From NCBI GenBank assembly GCA_903889655.1, contig CAISYL010000035.1:1-36946 (forward strand): 36,946 nucleotides of DNA, read 5' to 3'. Below are positions 17,437 to 25,899 of this stretch, in pieces. Position numbers and translations under genes: made by a program. Below the pieces are notes generated by a model, which did no database searches, was not told the origin of the DNA, and saw only the letters and a list, made by a program, of their open reading frames with translations. Position 1 is the stretch's first letter; each line of letters starts with the position of its first letter. Source of the stretch: an uncultured Alphaproteobacteria bacterium. Lineage in GTDB: Bacteria; Pseudomonadota; Alphaproteobacteria; Parvibaculales; Parvibaculaceae.

Positions 17437-17823
17437 TCAGGGGAATGGCTGGGCGGCTGTCTTTTTATACTTTTCCTTACAGGCTGCAAATTCCTCGGAC
17501 ATGATGTCCATGCCCTTGCCCTCGCAGGACTGGCTCGCGCGGGATTCGATCACGCCCTTGTTCGTGCATTCCTTAAGGTCCGGATCGAAGAGCGCGATGC
17601 AGGTCATGGGGATGTAGCGTTCCTTGCAGGGCAGCTCGCGAATATATTTCTGCTGCTCGGGAGAGCGCTTGTCCCACCATTCCTGAAGCCTGCCTTCGGG
17701 CAGGCCGCGTGTATCGCTCTGCATGCAATCAGGCGCCTTGTCGGCATGGGCCGCCTGCGGAAACGACGTCCACGCCATCACGCCGAAGCCGAGCCCGAGC
17801 ACGGCCTGTACAAAAATCTTCAT
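17437..17823 (-). CDS. Secreted six-cysteine protein, paralogue A
   Basis: Function unknown. A 128-residue protein with a signal peptide (about residues 1-27, hydrophobic run then AAHA-D), so it is likely periplasmic. The mature part has six cysteines at conserved places: PDC, LPCKERYI, TCIALFDPDL, CTNKGV, SC and AC. That suits three disulfides. It shares the order of WW-x-KRS, LPCxERYI, TCI, DPDLxxCTNKGV, MS-x-E and the PPFP/QPFP tail with the next gene upstream, so the two arose by tandem duplication. Spacing is 60 bp and both face the same way. The small size and Cys pattern resemble small periplasmic helical proteins, but I do not recognise the family. Confidence 0.82.
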   Translation of the reverse strand: MKIFVQAVLGLGFGVMAWTSFPQAAHADKAPDCMQSDTRGLPEGRLQEWWDKRSPEQQKYIRELPCKERYIPMTCIALFDPDLKECTNKGVIESRASQSCEGKGMDIMSEEFAACKEKYKKTAAQPFP

Positions 17824-17852
17824 GTCTCCCCTTCTCCCATTCTGTGTTGTTT

Positions 17853-17870
17853 CCCCGATCCTTGTCGGGG
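17853..17870. other. Short hairpin between the two six-cysteine genes
   Basis: CCCCGA (17853-17858) and TCGGGG (17865-17870) form a 6-bp stem with a six-base loop in the 60-bp gap between the paralogues. There is no T tract on the minus strand, so full termination is unlikely; it could weaken read-through or protect the upstream part of the message. Confidence 0.35.
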
Positions 17871-17883
17871 TTCATTCCTGGTC

Positions 17884-18294
17884 CTAGCTCGATGTGCCCG
17901 GAAATGGCGGCTTGAACGTCTTCTTGTATTCCTCGGTACAGTCCGCAAGTTCCTGCGACATCAACTCATAGCCCTTTGCCTGGCAGGCGTCGGTCGCGCG
18001 CTTCTGCGCGACGCCCTTGTTGGTGCAGCCGATCAGGTCCGGGTCGTAGAGAAAAATGCAGGTCAGCGCGATGTAGCGCTCGCTGCAAGGGAGCGAGACG
18101 ATGATGCGCTGTTCTTCCGCCGACCGGCGCTTCCACCAGGCACGGGCGCCATCCAGATTTTTGACGCGATCCGAACTCAGGCAGGCAGCAACGGCTTCGT
18201 CATTGTCCGCCGCCTTGGCGCGGCTTTGCTGCAGCCCCACGGCGAAGACCGCCGCAAGGACGAACAGGAATATGAATCGCACCGGAAATGTCAT
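17884..18294 (-). CDS. Secreted six-cysteine protein, paralogue B
   Basis: Function unknown. A 136-residue protein with a signal peptide (about 1-28, ending AKA-AD). The six cysteines sit where they do in the 17437-17823 protein: AAC, LPCSERYI, TCIFLYDPDL, CTNKGV, AC and DC, with the same WW-x-RRS and MSQE surroundings and a KPPFP tail. The core pattern LPC-x-ERYI-x-x-TCI is nearly invariant between the two. It is the first gene of the pair. Conserved cysteines and a shared charged surface argue for a common fold held by disulfides. Start ATG 18294 follows GGTAGGAGAT-like sequence on the minus strand, a fair ribosome site. Confidence 0.82.
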   Translation of the reverse strand: MTFPVRFIFLFVLAAVFAVGLQQSRAKAADNDEAVAACLSSDRVKNLDGARAWWKRRSAEEQRIIVSLPCSERYIALTCIFLYDPDLIGCTNKGVAQKRATDACQAKGYELMSQELADCTEEYKKTFKPPFPGTSS

Positions 18295-18390
18295 CTCCTA
18301 CCCTCCCAAATAGTAACTGACATTTACTACCCTAGCCGTTTCTCCGGCCGAGTGGAAGCGGCGGCGCCGTAGATGTGAGCGCATTTCAAC

Positions 18391-18419
18391 AAAAAACCGG
18401 CCCCTTGAAGGGGCCGGTT
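18391..18419 (-). terminator. Rho-independent terminator of the GST gene
   Basis: AACCGGCCCC (18395-18404) and GGGGCCGGTT (18410-18419) form a 10-bp perfect stem with a five-base loop. On the minus strand it ends in a run of T (A run at 18391-18396 on the plus strand), 30 bases after the GST stop. A textbook intrinsic terminator. Confidence 0.9.
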
Positions 18420-18449
18420 CGTCCGTCTGGCCTTATTGGCGACCGGCTA

Positions 18450-19067
18450 TCAGGCGGTTGCCGCTGCGCTCGGCAGGGCTTTCATCCGCTCGTACCAAGC
18501 AGCGACGTTCTTGTTCTCCGGATTGACGGGCTGACCGACCGCGACGCCGAAATCGAGGAAGCTGAACAGCAGAATGTCGGCGAGGGTCAGCCGCTTGCCG
18601 GCGATGTATTCCCGGCCCGCCAGCTGCTTGTCGAGCCAGGCAAGCCCGTCCTGCGCGATGGCCTTCAGACCGTCGGCGGCTTCCGGCAGGCAGCGCATAC
18701 GGTCCTTGAAAAGGCCGAGGCCCTGAGAGTAGCGGAAACCCGACGTCAGCGGTTCGCAGATCTTCAGGTCGACGCGGCGCGTCCACATGCGCGTCTCGGC
18801 ACGTTCTTCCGGCGTCGTGCCGATGAGCGGCTTTGCCGGGAATTTCTCGTCGAGATATTCGCAGATCGAGGTGATTTCCGCGAGCACGTCGCCATTGTCC
18901 AGTTCGAGCGCCGGCATCTGACCGGACGGATTCTTCGACAGATAGGGCTCGCGGCGATTGTCGCCCTTCAGCAGATCAACTTCCTCGAACGGTATTTCGA
19001 TGCCCTTCTCCTTCATGAACATCTTCACGACACGCGGATTGGGGCCGATGGAATTGTAGAACTTCAT
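18450..19067 (-). CDS. Glutathione S-transferase family protein
   Basis: A 205-residue cytoplasmic GST. The thioredoxin-like N-terminal domain starts MKFYNSIGPNPRVVKMFMKEKG and includes NPSGQMPALEL, with the cis-Pro, and then the glutathione-binding E-x-S type helix LAEITSICEYLDEKF. The C-terminal all-helical domain has REYIAGKRLTLADILLFSFLDF, matching the GST N-capping box (T-x-A-D). ATG 19067 is preferred over the longer ORF from 19172 because GGGAG lies right before it and the domain begins at the first residue. It ends at a strong terminator and is divergent from the carbonic-anhydrase-like gene. The exact substrate class is not evident. Confidence 0.92.
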   Translation of the reverse strand: MKFYNSIGPNPRVVKMFMKEKGIEIPFEEVDLLKGDNRREPYLSKNPSGQMPALELDNGDVLAEITSICEYLDEKFPAKPLIGTTPEERAETRMWTRRVDLKICEPLTSGFRYSQGLGLFKDRMRCLPEAADGLKAIAQDGLAWLDKQLAGREYIAGKRLTLADILLFSFLDFGVAVGQPVNPENKNVAAWYERMKALPSAAATA

Positions 19068-19271
19068 GTCTCGTCTCCCTGTCTGGTTCGGTCTTGATGC
19101 CGATCCCGGAATCCTTAGCCGATCGCAACGATCCGCGCCAGCACCACGGCGACGGCGGATTGAGCCTTGCACGGCAAGGCCGGCCGCATGACTATCTGGC
19201 GCCCGCGGAGACGGGAAGGATCGTCAAAAAATCCATATGAAATGGACGATATCGCTGGAGGACATTACGCC

Positions 19272-19850
19272 ATGACTGAAACGCCGAAGAGATTTGGTCC
19301 GGGCGTCATGCTCGACAAGCCTGCCTTCATCCATGAGACGGCGCTCGTCTATGGACATGTGCATATCGGCGAAGGCGCGTCGCTCTGGCCCTATGTCGTG
19401 GTCCGCAGCGAAATGCATGAGGTGCGCATCGGTGCGCGCACCAATATCCAGGATTTCGTGATGATCCATGTCGGCAACACGACACCGACGATCATCGGCG
19501 TGAACTGTTCCATCACGCATCACTGCACGATCCACGGCGCGGAGATCGGCGACAATTGTCTCATCGGCATCAACGCGACGCTGATGGACGGCGTGAAGAT
19601 CGGTGCGAATTCGATCGTCGCCGGCCATTCGATCGTGACCGAGGGAACCGTGATTCCGGAAAACTCCATTGTCGCCGGCTCGCCGGCCAAGGTCATCAAG
19701 ACGCGCGACAACCGGGTCGCGAACATCATGAACGCGGCGTTCTACTTCGAGAATGCCAAGGCCTATGCGCGAGGCGATCATCGCGTCACAGACCGCGAGG
19801 AGTTCCGGCAAGCCATGACGGCCGAATTGAAAGCGCTCACGGCGGGCTGA
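19272..19850 (+). CDS. Gamma-carbonic-anhydrase-like hexapeptide-repeat protein
   Basis: A 192-residue left-handed beta-helix trimer-forming protein. Hexapeptide turns run through the whole chain (IGEGASLWPYVVV, IGDNCLIGINATLMDGV, IGANSIVAGHSIVTEG). The three zinc ligands of the gamma-CA/YrdA family fit H66 (MIHVGN), H83 or H84 (ITHHC) and H88 (IHG); the last two have the family's five-residue spacing. Whether it is active as a carbonic anhydrase is not certain, as many relatives are not. ATG 19272 is chosen because GGAGGA lies just before it; a longer ORF from 19167 adds residues unlike the family. It ends in a helical tail with NAAFYFENAKAYARGDHRV. Confidence 0.9.
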   Translation: MTETPKRFGPGVMLDKPAFIHETALVYGHVHIGEGASLWPYVVVRSEMHEVRIGARTNIQDFVMIHVGNTTPTIIGVNCSITHHCTIHGAEIGDNCLIGINATLMDGVKIGANSIVAGHSIVTEGTVIPENSIVAGSPAKVIKTRDNRVANIMNAAFYFENAKAYARGDHRVTDREEFRQAMTAELKALTAG

Positions 19851-19951
19851 AATTAGGGTGCGCGCCGATTTCCCTTGCCCGGCGCGGACGAATGATTAAT
19901 TAAGCCCGGTCGACGCTGCGTATCCGCGTCGTTCAATCGCCGGAGAGATGG

Positions 19952-21262
19952 ATGAGCACGGCTCAGACCGAGGGGCCCCCAATTCCCATTGAAGAGTTGG
20001 GGCCACCAGAAGAGCCGGACCGCCCGAAAGGCGGTCTTTTCTACGGCTGGTATGTCGTTGCCACCGTCTTCTTCGTTCAGACGGTCGCCTGCGGCCTCGG
20101 CTTCTACAATCTCTCGGTTTTCCTGAAGGCTTTCGTCAGCGATGGCGGGTTCTCCGTAACCGCCGTGTCGTCGGCCAATGCGGCGTTCTTCCTCTCGAAC
20201 GGCGTCGCCGGCCTCGCCGTCGGCTGGGCGCTCGACCGCTACGACCCGCGCATTCTCATCACCATCGGCGCCATCGCCTGCTCGGCCGCCCTCGCCTTTG
20301 CCGGACATGTCGGCAGCCTCGCCGAGCTCTACCTTTTTTACGTTCTCTTCGGGGCCGGCTACGCGGCAACCGCCGTCATTCCGGGCACGACCATCGTCGC
20401 GCGCTGGTTCAGCCGGCAGCGCTCGAAGGCAATCGCCTATGCCTCGACGGGCCTCTCGCTCGGCGGCATCATCTTCACGCCGATCTCGGTGACGCTGATC
20501 CAGACACTTGGCCTTCAGCACGCGGCCTACTGGCTCGCCTTCATGTTCATCATCGGATCTATCCCGGTAACGTGGTTTTTCCTGCGTGCGCGACCATCCG
20601 ATATGGGCCTCGCGCCGGATGGCGATCCGGTCGTGGAGAGGCACGAGCATGGCGGGCATCTGAGCGACGGCGTCGGCTTCGACATCGCGATCCGCAGCCG
20701 CTTCTTCATCTTTTGCACGATTGCTTTCGTCTTCTCGATGATGGCGCAGGTCGGTGCGCTGGCGCATCAGTTCAGGCTCATCGCCGAGCGCACGGACAAT
20801 GACCACATGGCGGCGCTTGCCGTATCGCTCATGGCTGCAGGCAGCATCAGCGGCCGCCTCATCGGCGGATGGGCGCTCTCGCGCGTCGAGTCGAAGAATT
20901 ATCTCGTCGGCGTGATGGTTTTGCAGACATTCGCCTACGCGCTCTTCGCCATCACCTATGGTTCGATCCCGCTCGTCGTCGTCTCGATCATGTTCGGCAC
21001 GACGGTCGGCAACATGCAGATGATGTTGCCTCTCATCATGGCGGAGGCCTTCGGCCTCAGGGCCTATGCGCGCATCCTCTCGCTCGCCCAGATGCTCATC
21101 ACCTGCGCCAATGCCTTCGGGCCCATGGTTGTCGGCGTGCTTTACGAGCGAGGCGGCGGTTATGGCGTTCCCTTCGCCTTCCTTGTCTGTATGTCAGCCT
21201 TTGGCCTCATTGCCATGATCGCGGCAGGCCCTGCCGGCGTGCCGACCCGGAAACTCGGCTAA
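19952..21262 (+). CDS. MFS transporter, OFA/monocarboxylate-like
   Basis: A 436-residue inner-membrane protein with about 12 helices. The N-terminal 25 residues are Pro-rich and cytoplasmic, then GGLFYGWYVVATVFFVQTVACGLGFYNLSVF opens helix 1, a pattern typical of the oxalate/formate- and monocarboxylate-like MFS group. GWALDRYDPR is motif A after helix 2, and an RQRSKAIAY stretch leads to helix 5. A charged central loop near 220-235 joins the two halves. ATG 19952 follows GGAGAG. The next gene on the same strand, 70 bp away, is a CitE/HpcH-type lyase, so it may carry an organic acid linked to that enzyme; this link is inferred only from position. Confidence 0.85.
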   Translation: MSTAQTEGPPIPIEELGPPEEPDRPKGGLFYGWYVVATVFFVQTVACGLGFYNLSVFLKAFVSDGGFSVTAVSSANAAFFLSNGVAGLAVGWALDRYDPRILITIGAIACSAALAFAGHVGSLAELYLFYVLFGAGYAATAVIPGTTIVARWFSRQRSKAIAYASTGLSLGGIIFTPISVTLIQTLGLQHAAYWLAFMFIIGSIPVTWFFLRARPSDMGLAPDGDPVVERHEHGGHLSDGVGFDIAIRSRFFIFCTIAFVFSMMAQVGALAHQFRLIAERTDNDHMAALAVSLMAAGSISGRLIGGWALSRVESKNYLVGVMVLQTFAYALFAITYGSIPLVVVSIMFGTTVGNMQMMLPLIMAEAFGLRAYARILSLAQMLITCANAFGPMVVGVLYERGGGYGVPFAFLVCMSAFGLIAMIAAGPAGVPTRKLG

Positions 21263-21332
21263 ATCCTGCATGGATTCGGGGCTTTGCGGCGGCTAGACTG
21301 CGCCGACATTCCTTCCCACACGCGGAATCCCC

Positions 21333-22376
21333 ATGAAGCTGCCTACGAATTTCTACAAGCCTCTCGCCATCGGTGCGCCGGAGCCTTATCGCGAACTTCC
21401 CGTCGCGCTGGAGCGGATGATCCATTTCTTCCCCGGGCACAATGAGAAGGTACGGGCGCGCATCGGCGAGATGATCCCGCAGGTCGATGTGCTGCTCGGC
21501 AATCTCGAAGACGCGATTCCGGCGGATGCAAAGGAAGCGGCACGGCGCGGCTTCATCGAAACGGCTAAGGCGCATGATTTCGGCCAGACCGGTCTCTGGA
21601 CGCGTATCAATCCGCTGAACAGCCCCTGGATGCTCGACGATGTGACGGAGATTGTCGCGGAAGTCGGCAACAAGCTCGACGTTGTGATGCTGCCCAAGGT
21701 CGAAGGCCCGTGGGACATCCATTACCTCGATCAGTTGCTGGCGCAGCTTGAGGCGAAGCACGGCGTCAGGAAGCCGATCCTGATCCACGCCATTCTGGAG
21801 ACCGCGCAGGGCGTCAAGAATGTCGAAGAGATCGCTAGCGCCAGTCCGCGCATGCATGGCATGAGCCTCGGGCCCGCCGATCTCGCGGCCTCGCGCAAGA
21901 TGAAAACCACGCGCGTCGGCGGCGGTCATCCTTTCTATCGCGTGCTCGAAGACCCGCATGCAGATGGCGGTGCGCGGGCTTCGGCGCAGCAGGATCTCTG
22001 GCATTACACGTTTGCGAAGATGGTCGATGCCTGCGTCGCCAACGACATCAGGCCGTTCTACGGTCCTTTTGGCGACATTCAGGATCTCGATGCCTGCGAG
22101 CAGCAGTTCCGCAATGCCTTCCTGATGGGTTGCGTCGGTGCATGGTCGCTGCACCCCAATCAGGTCGCGATCGCCAAGCGCGTCTTCAGTCCGGAGCCGA
22201 GCGAGGTTCTCTTCGCGAAGAAGATTCTCGCCGCCATGCCGGACGGTACCGGCGTCGCGATGATCGACGGCAAGATGCAGGATGACGCAACCTGGAAGCA
22301 GGCGAAGGTCATCGTCGATCTGGCAAAAAAGGTCGCGGCGCGCGATCCGGATCTCGCGCAGGCCTACGGGCTCTGA
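21333..22376 (+). CDS. CitE/HpcH-family C-C lyase (malyl-CoA-lyase-like)
   Basis: A 347-residue TIM-barrel protein of the HpcH/HpaI/CitE group. [17 protein letters not shown] matches the family's LEDAVxxxxKxxAR; [30 protein letters not shown] (the metal-binding loop) and [13 protein letters not shown] follow. Relatives cleave or form malyl-CoA, beta-methylmalyl-CoA or citramalyl-CoA, or hydrolyse malyl-CoA. The exact substrate cannot be settled here; an N-terminal segment of 25 residues ([16 protein letters not shown]) and the late [15 protein letters not shown] look like a distinct subgroup. It is 70 bp after the MFS gene. It ends just before a dispersed palindrome. Confidence 0.85.
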   Translation: MKLPTNFYKPLAIGAPEPYRELPVALERMIHFFPGHNEKVRARIGEMIPQVDVLLGNLEDAIPADAKEAARRGFIETAKAHDFGQTGLWTRINPLNSPWMLDDVTEIVAEVGNKLDVVMLPKVEGPWDIHYLDQLLAQLEAKHGVRKPILIHAILETAQGVKNVEEIASASPRMHGMSLGPADLAASRKMKTTRVGGGHPFYRVLEDPHADGGARASAQQDLWHYTFAKMVDACVANDIRPFYGPFGDIQDLDACEQQFRNAFLMGCVGAWSLHPNQVAIAKRVFSPEPSEVLFAKKILAAMPDGTGVAMIDGKMQDDATWKQAKVIVDLAKKVAARDPDLAQAYGL

Positions 22377-22403
22377 ACGAAAGCGACCCGCTCACACCAC
22401 AAT

Positions 22404-22485
22404 CGTCACCCCGGCCTTAAGCCGGGGTCCATCTTTACAGGATGGATGCCGGCCTCCTTAAGTCAAAGGAGGGTTCGGCATGACG
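22404..22485. repeat. Dispersed palindromic repeat element
   Basis: An 82-bp structured element in the space between two convergent genes. It begins CGTCA (22404-22408) and ends TGACG (22481-22485), an outer inverted pair. Inside are two hairpins: CCCCGGC-CTTAA-GCCGGGG (22409-22427) and an imperfect one from ATGCCGGCCTCCTT (22446-22459) to AAGGAGGGTTCGGCAT (22466-22481). This layout (CGTCACCCCGGC then GCCGGGG, a gap, then GGCATGACG) is known to me as a dispersed intergenic repeat of alphaproteobacteria. The first hairpin could also act as a weak bidirectional terminator. Confidence 0.75.
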
Positions 22486-22506
22486 AAGATGTTTGCCTTG
22501 GCGACC

Positions 22507-23610
22507 TTACGACAATGTCGCCAGCGCCGCCGGGTTGAACGGCTCCAGCGCGTCGTAACGCTCCGCATGGATTTTCCGCGCCCAGGCGGGATCGACCAGC
22601 AGCGCACGGCCAACGGCGACGAGATCGAACTCGTCGCGTTCGAGACGGGCCAGCAGATCGTCGATGCCCGTCGGGGTGGAGGATTCGCCGCCGAAGGCTG
22701 CGATGAACTCGCCCGACAGGCTGACGCTGCCGACGGTGATGGTTGGCTTGCCGGTGAGCTTCTTCGTCCAGCCGGCGAGGTTGAGGTCCGAGCCTTCGAA
22801 TTCCGGCTCCCAGAAGCGGCGCTGCGAGCAGTGGAAGACGTCGACTCCCGCCTCCGACAACGGCTTCAGGAACTCGCCCAGAAGTTCCGGCGTCGGCGCG
22901 AGACGCGCGGTGTAGTCCTGCTGTTTCCACTGCGAGAAGCGCAGGATGACCGGATAGTCCTTGCCGACCTCGCGGCGCACCGCTTCGACGATCTCGATGC
23001 CGAAGCGTTCGCGCTTCAGCATGCTGCCGCCGAATTCGTCGTCCCGCTGGTTGAGCCCTTCCCAGAAGAACTGGTCGATCAGATAGCCATGCGCGCCGTG
23101 CAGTTCGACGCCGTCGAAACCGATCTCGCGCGCATCGGCGGCGGCGCGGGCGAAGGCGTCGATCACATGCTGGATATGCTGTTTGGTCATGGGCTCGGCG
23201 ACCTGCTTGCCGGGCTTCGAGAGACCCGACGGACCGGCGCTCGGCAGCTCGGGATGCGCCACATTGCCCTTCTGGTTCCGCGCCATGCCGACATGCCAGA
23301 GCTGCGGCATGATCTTGCCGCCGACGTCGTGCACTTCCTCCACGACATGCTTCCAGCCCTTCAGCGCGTCGCCGAAGAAGTTCGGCACGTTGACGTCCAT
23401 CGACGAGACCGGGTCGTTGATGGTCGTGCCTTCGGTAATGATGAGACCGGTTTCATTCTCGGCGCGGCGGCGGTAATAAGCTGCGACCTCCGGTCCCGGG
23501 ATTCCGCCCGGCGACTTCGAACGGGTCATGGGTGCCATGACGACGCGGTTGGGCAGCGTAAGGCCCTTCATCGTGAAGGGACGGAACAGCGGGGCGACAG
23601 ATCGGCTCAT
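22507..23610 (-). CDS. NADH:flavin oxidoreductase, Old Yellow Enzyme family
   Basis: A 367-residue FMN-containing TIM-barrel ene-reductase, soluble. Signs are LFRPFTMKGLTLPNRVVMAPMTRSKS at the N-terminus, IITEGTTIND, QLWHVGMA, the catalytic/substrate pair in VELHGAHGYLIDQFFWEGLNQR (His-Ala-His here, where others have His-Ala-Asn), a FMN-binding RFSQWKQ and VGSVSLSG. The C-terminal FDLVAVGRALLVDPAW binds FMN phosphate. Reduces C=C bonds in enones or similar compounds with NAD(P)H; the true substrate is unknown. ATG 23610 is preferred because GGAG lies just before it; a start at 23661 would add 17 residues that look non-coding. It is divergent from the YdjC-type gene. Confidence 0.93.
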   Translation of the reverse strand: MSRSVAPLFRPFTMKGLTLPNRVVMAPMTRSKSPGGIPGPEVAAYYRRRAENETGLIITEGTTINDPVSSMDVNVPNFFGDALKGWKHVVEEVHDVGGKIMPQLWHVGMARNQKGNVAHPELPSAGPSGLSKPGKQVAEPMTKQHIQHVIDAFARAAADAREIGFDGVELHGAHGYLIDQFFWEGLNQRDDEFGGSMLKRERFGIEIVEAVRREVGKDYPVILRFSQWKQQDYTARLAPTPELLGEFLKPLSEAGVDVFHCSQRRFWEPEFEGSDLNLAGWTKKLTGKPTITVGSVSLSGEFIAAFGGESSTPTGIDDLLARLERDEFDLVAVGRALLVDPAWARKIHAERYDALEPFNPAALATLS

Positions 23611-23749
23611 TAAGTTCTCCAATATTATGCCGTAGAACATTAGAATTCCCGGCAAATTCATGTTGAGCGCATATTGGCCTTCCGGCGCGGAAGGTCAAAT
23701 GGGCAAGACGGCGCGGTCCATCACAAAAAAATGAGTTAGGGGACGGGAC

Positions 23750-24649
23750 ATGGAAGCAAATCCGGTATTGGCGCGGCTGGGGCTCGGAGAAGCCGACCGG
23801 GTTGCCATTCTGCATGTTGATGACGTCGGTATGTGCGGAGCGTCTCTGGACGCCTTCAGCGACCTCTGGGAGGCTCGTGAGGTCACCTGCGGCTCCGTGA
23901 TGGTGCCCTGCCCCTGGTTCCGCGCCACGGCCGCATGGGCCCGCGAGCACCCCGACGCGGATCTCGGCGTCCACGCGACGCTGACCAGCGAATGGAGCGG
24001 CTATCGCTGGGGGCCGGTCTCGACACGCGACCCGGCCAGCGGCCTCATGGATGAGGAACGCTGCTTCCCGCGAACATCCACCGAAGTTGCGGCCCGCGCT
24101 GTCCCTGCGGCGGCCGGGGCCGAACTCAGGCTCCAGATCGCAATGGCCCGTGATGCCGGCATCGTGCCGACGCATCTCGATACGCATATGGGCTCGGTCA
24201 TGAGTGCCCGGCTCTATGGTGAATTCGTCGCCTCCGCCGTCGAGGCGGGTGTGCCGCCCTTCGGCCTGCGGTTGGCGGCCGAGCAATGGAAAAAGGGCGG
24301 CTACGATCCGGAAACCGCGGCGATGCTCGCCGATACGGTGAAGGGGCTTGAAGCACGCGGCATTCCGATGCTCGACCGCATCCTGCAGCTCTCGCTGTCG
24401 ATTGACGATGACCGGCTCGGCCGGACGCTCGACATGGTCAAGCGGATCGAGCCGGGTCAGGTCGGCTATGTCGTCTTCCATCCGGCCCTCGACACGGCGG
24501 AACTGCGTGCGATCTGTCCGGACTGGCATTCCCGCGTCGGCGATCATGAATTGCTGCGGTCCGGTCGGATTCGCTCGGCGCTGGCGGATCAGGGCGTCGT
24601 ACTCATCGGTTGCCGCGAATTGCAGCAACTCATGCCCATCGGCCACTGA
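23750..24649 (+). CDS. ChbG/YdjC-family carbohydrate deacetylase-like protein
   Basis: A 299-residue member of the YdjC family, metal-dependent deacetylases of N-acetylated sugars such as chito-oligosaccharides. The metal site is visible as AILHVDDVGM (D24, D25), GVHATLTSEW and PTHLDTHMG, the three family motifs in the right order. The C-terminal part has YVVFHPALDT, also typical. ATG 23750 follows GGGGACGGGAC, a usable ribosome site. No signal peptide, so it is cytoplasmic. It stands alone before hspQ, with 75 bp between them. Family is secure; the substrate is not. Confidence 0.88.
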   Translation: MEANPVLARLGLGEADRVAILHVDDVGMCGASLDAFSDLWEAREVTCGSVMVPCPWFRATAAWAREHPDADLGVHATLTSEWSGYRWGPVSTRDPASGLMDEERCFPRTSTEVAARAVPAAAGAELRLQIAMARDAGIVPTHLDTHMGSVMSARLYGEFVASAVEAGVPPFGLRLAAEQWKKGGYDPETAAMLADTVKGLEARGIPMLDRILQLSLSIDDDRLGRTLDMVKRIEPGQVGYVVFHPALDTAELRAICPDWHSRVGDHELLRSGRIRSALADQGVVLIGCRELQQLMPIGH

Positions 24650-24724
24650 GGTTTTGCGGGCTTTCCGGCAGGCGTCGGCACCTGCTATCCTTGCCCCTTG
24701 TGCTTGTGGAGTGAAGACGAAGTC

Positions 24725-25057
24725 ATGGAGATCAACCGGCAGGCGAAATTCCAGATCGGGCAGATCGTTCGCCACAGGTATTACCCCTTTCGGGGCGTCA
24801 TCTACGACGTCGATCCGACCTTCAACAACACCGAGGAATGGTGGTTGTCGATTCCGGAGGAAGTGCGCCCGCGCAAGGATCAACCCTTTTATCATCTGCT
24901 GGCGGAGAATGCCGACACCGAATATGTCGCCTATGTCTCCGAGCAGAATCTGCTGGCCGATGAAACGGGCGAGCCGGTACGCCATCCCCAGGTGAAAGAG
25001 CTGTTCGGTCCCATGCGCGATGGCGTCTATACCATCCGCCCGAAAAACGCCCATTAG
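24725..25057 (+). CDS. hspQ: Heat-shock protein HspQ (YccV family)
   Basis: A 110-residue protein with the YccV/HspQ domain: FQIGQIVRHRYYPFRGVIYDVDP opens it, then EEWWLSIPEEVRPRKDQPFYHLLAEN and AYVSEQNLLADETGEPVRHP close it. In Enterobacteria HspQ is a Lon protease substrate and enhancer that also binds hemimethylated DNA (DnaA level). ATG 24725 fits the usual length; an in-frame start at 24698 adds nine residues without family support. It is a cytoplasmic, monocistronic-looking gene. Confidence 0.93.
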   Translation: MEINRQAKFQIGQIVRHRYYPFRGVIYDVDPTFNNTEEWWLSIPEEVRPRKDQPFYHLLAENADTEYVAYVSEQNLLADETGEPVRHPQVKELFGPMRDGVYTIRPKNAH

Positions 25058-25104
25058 ATCCATCCGTATCCCCTGCCGAATTCGGGTGAGCAATCAGTCC
25101 GCTC

Positions 25105-25899
25105 ATGCTATCCGTCTGCCGGAGAGCGGGGATAAGTCCGGACGCGACGGTCCGGCAATATCGGGGAGCAAGTGAATTGCGGCGCGACAGGCGGCCATAT
25201 TTCATTCGTCGCCTGCAAGGCGCGTGGCTCCGCTTCTATACGGAGCATTTCCTGGTTCCGGCCTTCGACGAAGTCGGTCCGGGGCTCGCGGTCACCAGTC
25301 CGCGCGACATCGAAATCTGGGGCGGCAATATCCGCGTCGGCGCTTGCGCGCATATCCATGCCTCACGAGGCAACCCCACGCGCCTCTGCACCTGGACGAC
25401 GGATGGGCGCGAAGGCCGGCTCACGATCGGCGACTACGTGCTCATCAGCCCGGGTACGCAGATCATCGCCTCGGAGAGCATCAGCATCGGTTCGAACACC
25501 ATGTTCGCCAGCGGCTGCTATGTCTCCGATTCAGACTGGCACGACACTTACGACCGGACACGCGAACTCGACAAGCATGCGCCCATCGTCATCGGTGAGA
25601 ATTGCTGGCTCGGCGTGCGCGTGATCGTCGGCAAGGGGGTCACCATCGGCGACAACAGCATTATCGGTGCCGGATCCGTGGTGACCCGCGACATTCCCCC
25701 GAGCTGCATTGCGGCGGGTAATCCCGCCCGTGTTGTGCGTGAGCTCGACCCGACGCGGCCCATGCGAAAACGCTCGGAACTCTTCGCAGAGCCCGAGCGC
25801 GTCAATCGAGATATGGATCGTCTGATGCGTTACCTGCTTCGGGAGAACACGCTGGGAGGCTGGCTCCGCAGCGTATTCTTTCCGACGCGGGAAGATTAG
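25105..25899 (+). CDS. Hexapeptide acyltransferase (WbbJ/LacA-type)
   Basis: A 264-residue left-handed beta-helix acyltransferase. Repeats are seen in IEIWGGNIRVGACAHIH, LTIGDYVLISPGTQIIASESISIGSNTMFASGCYV and VIGENCWLGVRVIVGKGVTIGDNSIIGAGSVVTRDI; the catalytic His is likely in SDSDWHDTYDRT. GNPARVVREL is the usual C-terminal cap, followed by a 60-residue helical tail with MDRLMRYLLREN. An acyl-CoA- (often acetyl-CoA-) dependent transfer to a sugar is the common role; the substrate here is not known. ATG 25105 has only a weak ribosome site. Its stop overlaps by four bases the stop of the convergent IalB-family gene. Confidence 0.88.
   Translation: MLSVCRRAGISPDATVRQYRGASELRRDRRPYFIRRLQGAWLRFYTEHFLVPAFDEVGPGLAVTSPRDIEIWGGNIRVGACAHIHASRGNPTRLCTWTTDGREGRLTIGDYVLISPGTQIIASESISIGSNTMFASGCYVSDSDWHDTYDRTRELDKHAPIVIGENCWLGVRVIVGKGVTIGDNSIIGAGSVVTRDIPPSCIAAGNPARVVRELDPTRPMRKRSELFAEPERVNRDMDRLMRYLLRENTLGGWLRSVFFPTRED

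Noticed and set aside
17853-17870. CCCCGA/TCGGGG hairpin as a terminator
   Set aside because: There is no T run on the minus strand, and the two paralogues seem to be one transcription unit. Listed only as a hairpin.
23453-25093. A 546-residue open frame on the minus strand
   Set aside because: It covers the start of the Old Yellow Enzyme gene, the whole YdjC-type gene and hspQ, all with clear family motifs. Its translation is Arg-rich with no recognisable domain, so it is a GC-rich shadow.
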